Part shown: positions 61,794 to 64,000 of the stretch, in pieces
Layout of the letters: every line of letters starts with the position of its first letter
Position numbering within the stretch: position 1 is the first letter of the stretch
Notes under the pieces: generated by a model
The model's database searches: none
Told to the model about the DNA's origin: nothing
What the model saw: the letters and a program-made list of their open reading frames with translations, nothing else
Position numbers and translations under genes: made by a program
Origin: Bradyrhizobium sp. CCBAU 53340
Lineage (GTDB): Bacteria; Pseudomonadota; Alphaproteobacteria; Rhizobiales; Xanthobacteraceae
NCBI RefSeq assembly: GCF_015291645.1
Contig: NZ_CP030055.1
Location: forward strand, 7,338,501-7,402,500
Direction: 5' to 3'
Length of the DNA: 64,000 bases

Positions 61794-62191
61794 TTCGCGC
61801 GGTCGACCAGCCGGCCCGGTGCCGCCTTGTGGTGGAATTGCAGCGCGATCAGCAGCGATTTCATCGAGCGCAATGGCAGAAGCGTGGTCGCAAGGATCAG
61901 CGGCAGCCACAGCACCGCATGCAGCCAGAACGGCGGCTGGTACTTGACCTCGACGACCAGCGCGCAGCCCACCACGATCGCGCCAGCGAGCATGATGATG
62001 AAGATCGCCGGGCCGTCGCCGGAATCCATGAAGGCATAGTCGAGACCGCAGCGGTCACAGGACGGCGCGAGCGTCAGGAAGCCCGCATAGAGCTTGCCCT
62101 GACCGCAGCGCGGACATTTGCAGGCGAGCCCACGCAGCGCGCTTTGCAGCACGGTGGGCTGGGCTTCAGGAGTACCGGCGGTTTCGTTCAT
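61790..62191 (-). CDS. DUF983-family membrane protein
   Basis: Protein of 133 residues. Two Cys pairs, CKCPRCGQGK and CDRCGLDY, form a zinc-ribbon-like head, followed by two membrane helices (about 70-90 and 98-118). DUF983 genes are commonly near ctaE/surf1, suggesting a role in oxidase assembly (context-based). The ATG at 62191 was chosen; the frame is open 14 codons earlier. Overlaps surf1 by 4 bases. Confidence 0.85.
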   Translation of the reverse strand: MNETAGTPEAQPTVLQSALRGLACKCPRCGQGKLYAGFLTLAPSCDRCGLDYAFMDSGDGPAIFIIMLAGAIVVGCALVVEVKYQPPFWLHAVLWLPLILATTLLPLRSMKSLLIALQFHHKAAPGRLVDRAK

Positions 62192-62242
62192 GACGCGCAA
62201 GCCTATCACAGTTTCGGCCGGGACTCGGGTCACCGGAAAGAG

Positions 62243-62268
62243 AAAGGGCGGCCCTGCGGCCGCCCTTT
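62243..62268 (-). terminator. Terminator after ctaE
   Basis: AAAGGGCGGCC (62243-62253) and GGCCGCCCTTT (62258-62268) form a perfect 11-bp stem with a 4-base loop, 19 bases past the ctaE stop; on the minus strand a T-rich tract (TTTCTCTTTCC) follows. Confidence 0.82.
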
Positions 62269-62287
62269 CCGATGGATCGGTCGCGGC

Positions 62288-63184
62288 TCAGTGCGCGCCG
62301 TGGGCCATGGTCTCGGCGCCGTGTCCCCAGACATAGATGCACAGGAACAGGAACAGCCAGACCACGTCGACGAAGTGCCAGTACCAGGCCGCGAACTCGA
62401 AGCCGAGATGCTGGGTCGGCGTGAAGTGGCCGGCATAGGCGCGGAACAGGCAGACGAGCAGGAACACGGTACCGACCAGCACGTGGAAGCCGTGGAAGCC
62501 GGTCGCCATGAAGAAGGTCGCGCCATAGATGTTGCCTGCGAAGGAGAAGGCGGCGTGGCTGTACTCGTAGGCCTGCACGCAGGTGAAGGTCGCGCCCAGG
62601 AGGACGGTGAGGATCAGACCATACTTCAGACCCTGGCGATCGTTCTCCAGGAGGGCATGGTGCGCCCACGTCACCGTGGTGCCCGAGGTGAGCAGGATCA
62701 GCGTGTTCAGCAGCGGCAGGTGCCAGGGATCGAAGGTCTCGATGCCATGGGGCGGCCAGGTGCCGGGCACGCTGCACGCACCGGCCTGGGTGCCGAGGCC
62801 GCAGCCGAACACCGCATCGCGGGTGGCATGGACAGCGTCGGCCGGAAACAGCGCGGAGTTGAAATAGGCCCAGAACCAGGCAACGAAGAACATCACCTCG
62901 GAGGCGATGAACAGGATCATGCCGTAGCGGTGATGCAACTGCACGACGCGGGTGTGGTCGCCCTTGTACTGGGCTTCCTTGATCACGTCGCCCCACCAAC
63001 TCGCCATCGTGTAGAGCACGCCGACGGTGCCGATGCCGAACACGATCGGTGCGGCCGAGAACATGTGGTGCATCCAGGAGATCGCGCCGACCGCCATGAT
63101 GAAGGCCGAGACGGAGCCGACCGCCGGCCACGGAGAGGGATCGACCAGATGGTAGTCGTGATGCTTGCCTTGCGCGGTAGCCAT
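62288..63184 (-). CDS. ctaE: Cytochrome c oxidase subunit III
   Basis: Membrane protein of 298 residues with seven helices. COX3 hallmarks: HDYHLVDPSPWPAVGS, MILFIASEVMFFVAWFWAYF, TLILLTSGTTVTWAHHALL, TGFHGFHVLVGTVFLLV and FEFAAWYWHFVDVVWLFLFL. It stabilises the aa3-type oxidase core. The ATG at 63184 follows GAGGAGA by 8 bases. Subunits I and II are outside the window. Confidence 0.96.
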   Translation of the reverse strand: MATAQGKHHDYHLVDPSPWPAVGSVSAFIMAVGAISWMHHMFSAAPIVFGIGTVGVLYTMASWWGDVIKEAQYKGDHTRVVQLHHRYGMILFIASEVMFFVAWFWAYFNSALFPADAVHATRDAVFGCGLGTQAGACSVPGTWPPHGIETFDPWHLPLLNTLILLTSGTTVTWAHHALLENDRQGLKYGLILTVLLGATFTCVQAYEYSHAAFSFAGNIYGATFFMATGFHGFHVLVGTVFLLVCLFRAYAGHFTPTQHLGFEFAAWYWHFVDVVWLFLFLCIYVWGHGAETMAHGAH

Positions 63185-63249
63185 TGCGGTCTGTCTCCTC
63201 AATCCCGTGCCTATCGGGCACTTATCCCCTTAGTCCAACCTCCGAAGCG

Positions 63250-63894
63250 TCAACCCGGTGGCTGGAGATTTCCCTTGCGCTTGTCGTCGTCGCCGGATGC
63301 GAGCGGCTTCACCACCGGATCCTTCACCGGATAGAAGGTGTAGGACAGCGTGATGGTACCGAGCCCGTCATTGTCGTGGTCGTCGGCGATCGACGGGTCG
63401 ACATAGAACACCACGGGCATCTCGCGCTTCTCGCCGGGCGCCATGGTCTGCTCGCTGAAGCAGAAGCAGTTGATCTTCTCGAAATAGGATCCGACCGTCA
63501 GCGGCGCGACGTTGTAGGCAGCCTGCCCCGAGGTGGTACGCGCGGACTGGTTGGTCACGGTGTAATAGATCGTGGTGACCTGGCCGATATTGACCTCGAC
63601 CTCGGTCTGCTCGGGCTCGAACTTCCAGGGCAGGCCCGGCGCGACGTTGGAATCGAAGCGGACCGCGATCTTGCGTGCGATCGGGCCGGTCGCCGGCGCC
63701 GACGTCGCGACCTGCGTCGTGCCATTGAAGCCGGTGGCACGGCAGAACCAGTTGTAGAACGGCACCGCGGCGTAGGACGCGCCGACCATCAGCGCGACCA
63801 CGCCGCCGCAGATCGAGGCGACCAGCACATCGCGGCCGAGCCCCTTCTTGGCCGTTCGGCTCTGATCCTGCGCTATGGTCGGCTTCTGATCCAT
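63250..63894 (-). CDS. ctaG: Cytochrome c oxidase assembly protein CtaG (Cox11)
   Basis: Copper chaperone of 214 residues that supplies CuB of oxidase subunit I. One membrane helix (about 24-45) anchors a periplasmic domain with the copper motif [12 protein letters not shown] (C143, C145) and another Cys, C51 (NWFCRATGF). The ATG at 63894 is used; a GTG at 63903 overlaps the stop of the gene before it (GTGA) and is a real alternative. ctaE follows after 65 bases. Confidence 0.93.
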   Translation of the reverse strand: MDQKPTIAQDQSRTAKKGLGRDVLVASICGGVVALMVGASYAAVPFYNWFCRATGFNGTTQVATSAPATGPIARKIAVRFDSNVAPGLPWKFEPEQTEVEVNIGQVTTIYYTVTNQSARTTSGQAAYNVAPLTVGSYFEKINCFCFSEQTMAPGEKREMPVVFYVDPSIADDHDNDGLGTITLSYTFYPVKDPVVKPLASGDDDKRKGNLQPPG

Positions 63895-63899
63895 CTCTG

Positions 63900-64000
63900 T
63901 CACATCGGGCGAACGAGGACCGCCGGTCCCTTGACCATGGTGACGGCGAAGAACAGGACGACGAGCACGCCGAGCGCCAAAGCAATGGCAATGGAGCGCT
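63900..64000 (-). CDS. CoxF-like small membrane protein, partial
   Basis: The visible C-terminal 32 residues include [20 protein letters not shown] and then [12 protein letters not shown], a single membrane helix with a short tail, matching small proteins (CoxF-like) commonly found just before ctaG in this group. The start lies outside the window. The stop TGA overlaps a possible GTG start of ctaG. Confidence 0.65.
   Translation of the reverse strand, partial: RSIAIALALGVLVVLFFAVTMVKGPAVLVRPM

Overview
This 64-kb window looks like chromosomal DNA of a high-G+C alphaproteobacterium of the Bradyrhizobium/Rhodopseudomonas group. The signs are: an ALA synthase gene (hemA) behind a FixK/FNR-type box, an Irr-family regulator, an F0 ATP synthase operon (atpI-a-c-b'-b) separate from F1, the gene order surf1/DUF983/ctaE/ctaG, an M16 peptidase overlapping thrC, BA14K and Omp25/31-type envelope proteins, and several families of intergenic palindromic repeats. 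This taxon call is inferred from gene content. No rRNA, tRNA, phage, insertion sequence or CRISPR array was recognised.

Left part (1-28 kb). A partial LprI-like exported protein is followed by a branched-chain-type ABC importer operon on the minus strand (livH, livM, livG, livF, acyl-CoA ligase, binding protein). Then come a two-gene ABC exporter, an MBL-fold hydrolase, an amidohydrolase, a cupin, an M29 aminopeptidase, a BA14K protein, a GFA protein, and mddA-like methanethiol methyltransferase divergent from a short OmpR/CadC-type regulator. An Irr paralogue follows, then a DUF3313 lipoprotein/DUF2147 pair behind a promoter with an operator-like palindrome, next to a TetR gene, and a peptide-type ABC importer with a fused two-domain ATPase.

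Middle part (27.6-47 kb). Small secreted and hypothetical proteins, an outer-membrane barrel protein, a chemoreceptor, an MBL-fold hydrolase, a diverged type II dehydroquinase, hemA, and a 1169-residue histidine kinase with an Na+/solute symporter-like sensor. A minus-strand cassette (Ohr, alpha/beta hydrolase, cytochrome P460, SDR) lies divergent from a winged-helix/ATPase regulator. A LuxR-type response regulator follows.

Right part (47-64 kb). An MFS transporter with a large extramembrane insert, YjbQ, the F0 ATP synthase operon with a visible promoter and terminator, a GNAT acetyltransferase, M16 peptidase, thrC with a probable small RNA or attenuated leader upstream, a divergent two-component pair, an NTF2-like protein, SURF1, DUF983, and cytochrome c oxidase subunit III, CtaG and a partial CoxF-like protein.

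The most interesting signals are regulatory: a TetR-like operator filling the 17-base spacer of a promoter (21506-21534); tandem 22-base repeats between mddA and its divergent regulator (18240-18283); a FixK box beside an Irr paralogue that lacks the usual heme-binding motifs (19648-19661); a likely roughly 100-nt RNA upstream of thrC (57949-58050); and a dehydroquinase homologue with two active-site positions substituted.
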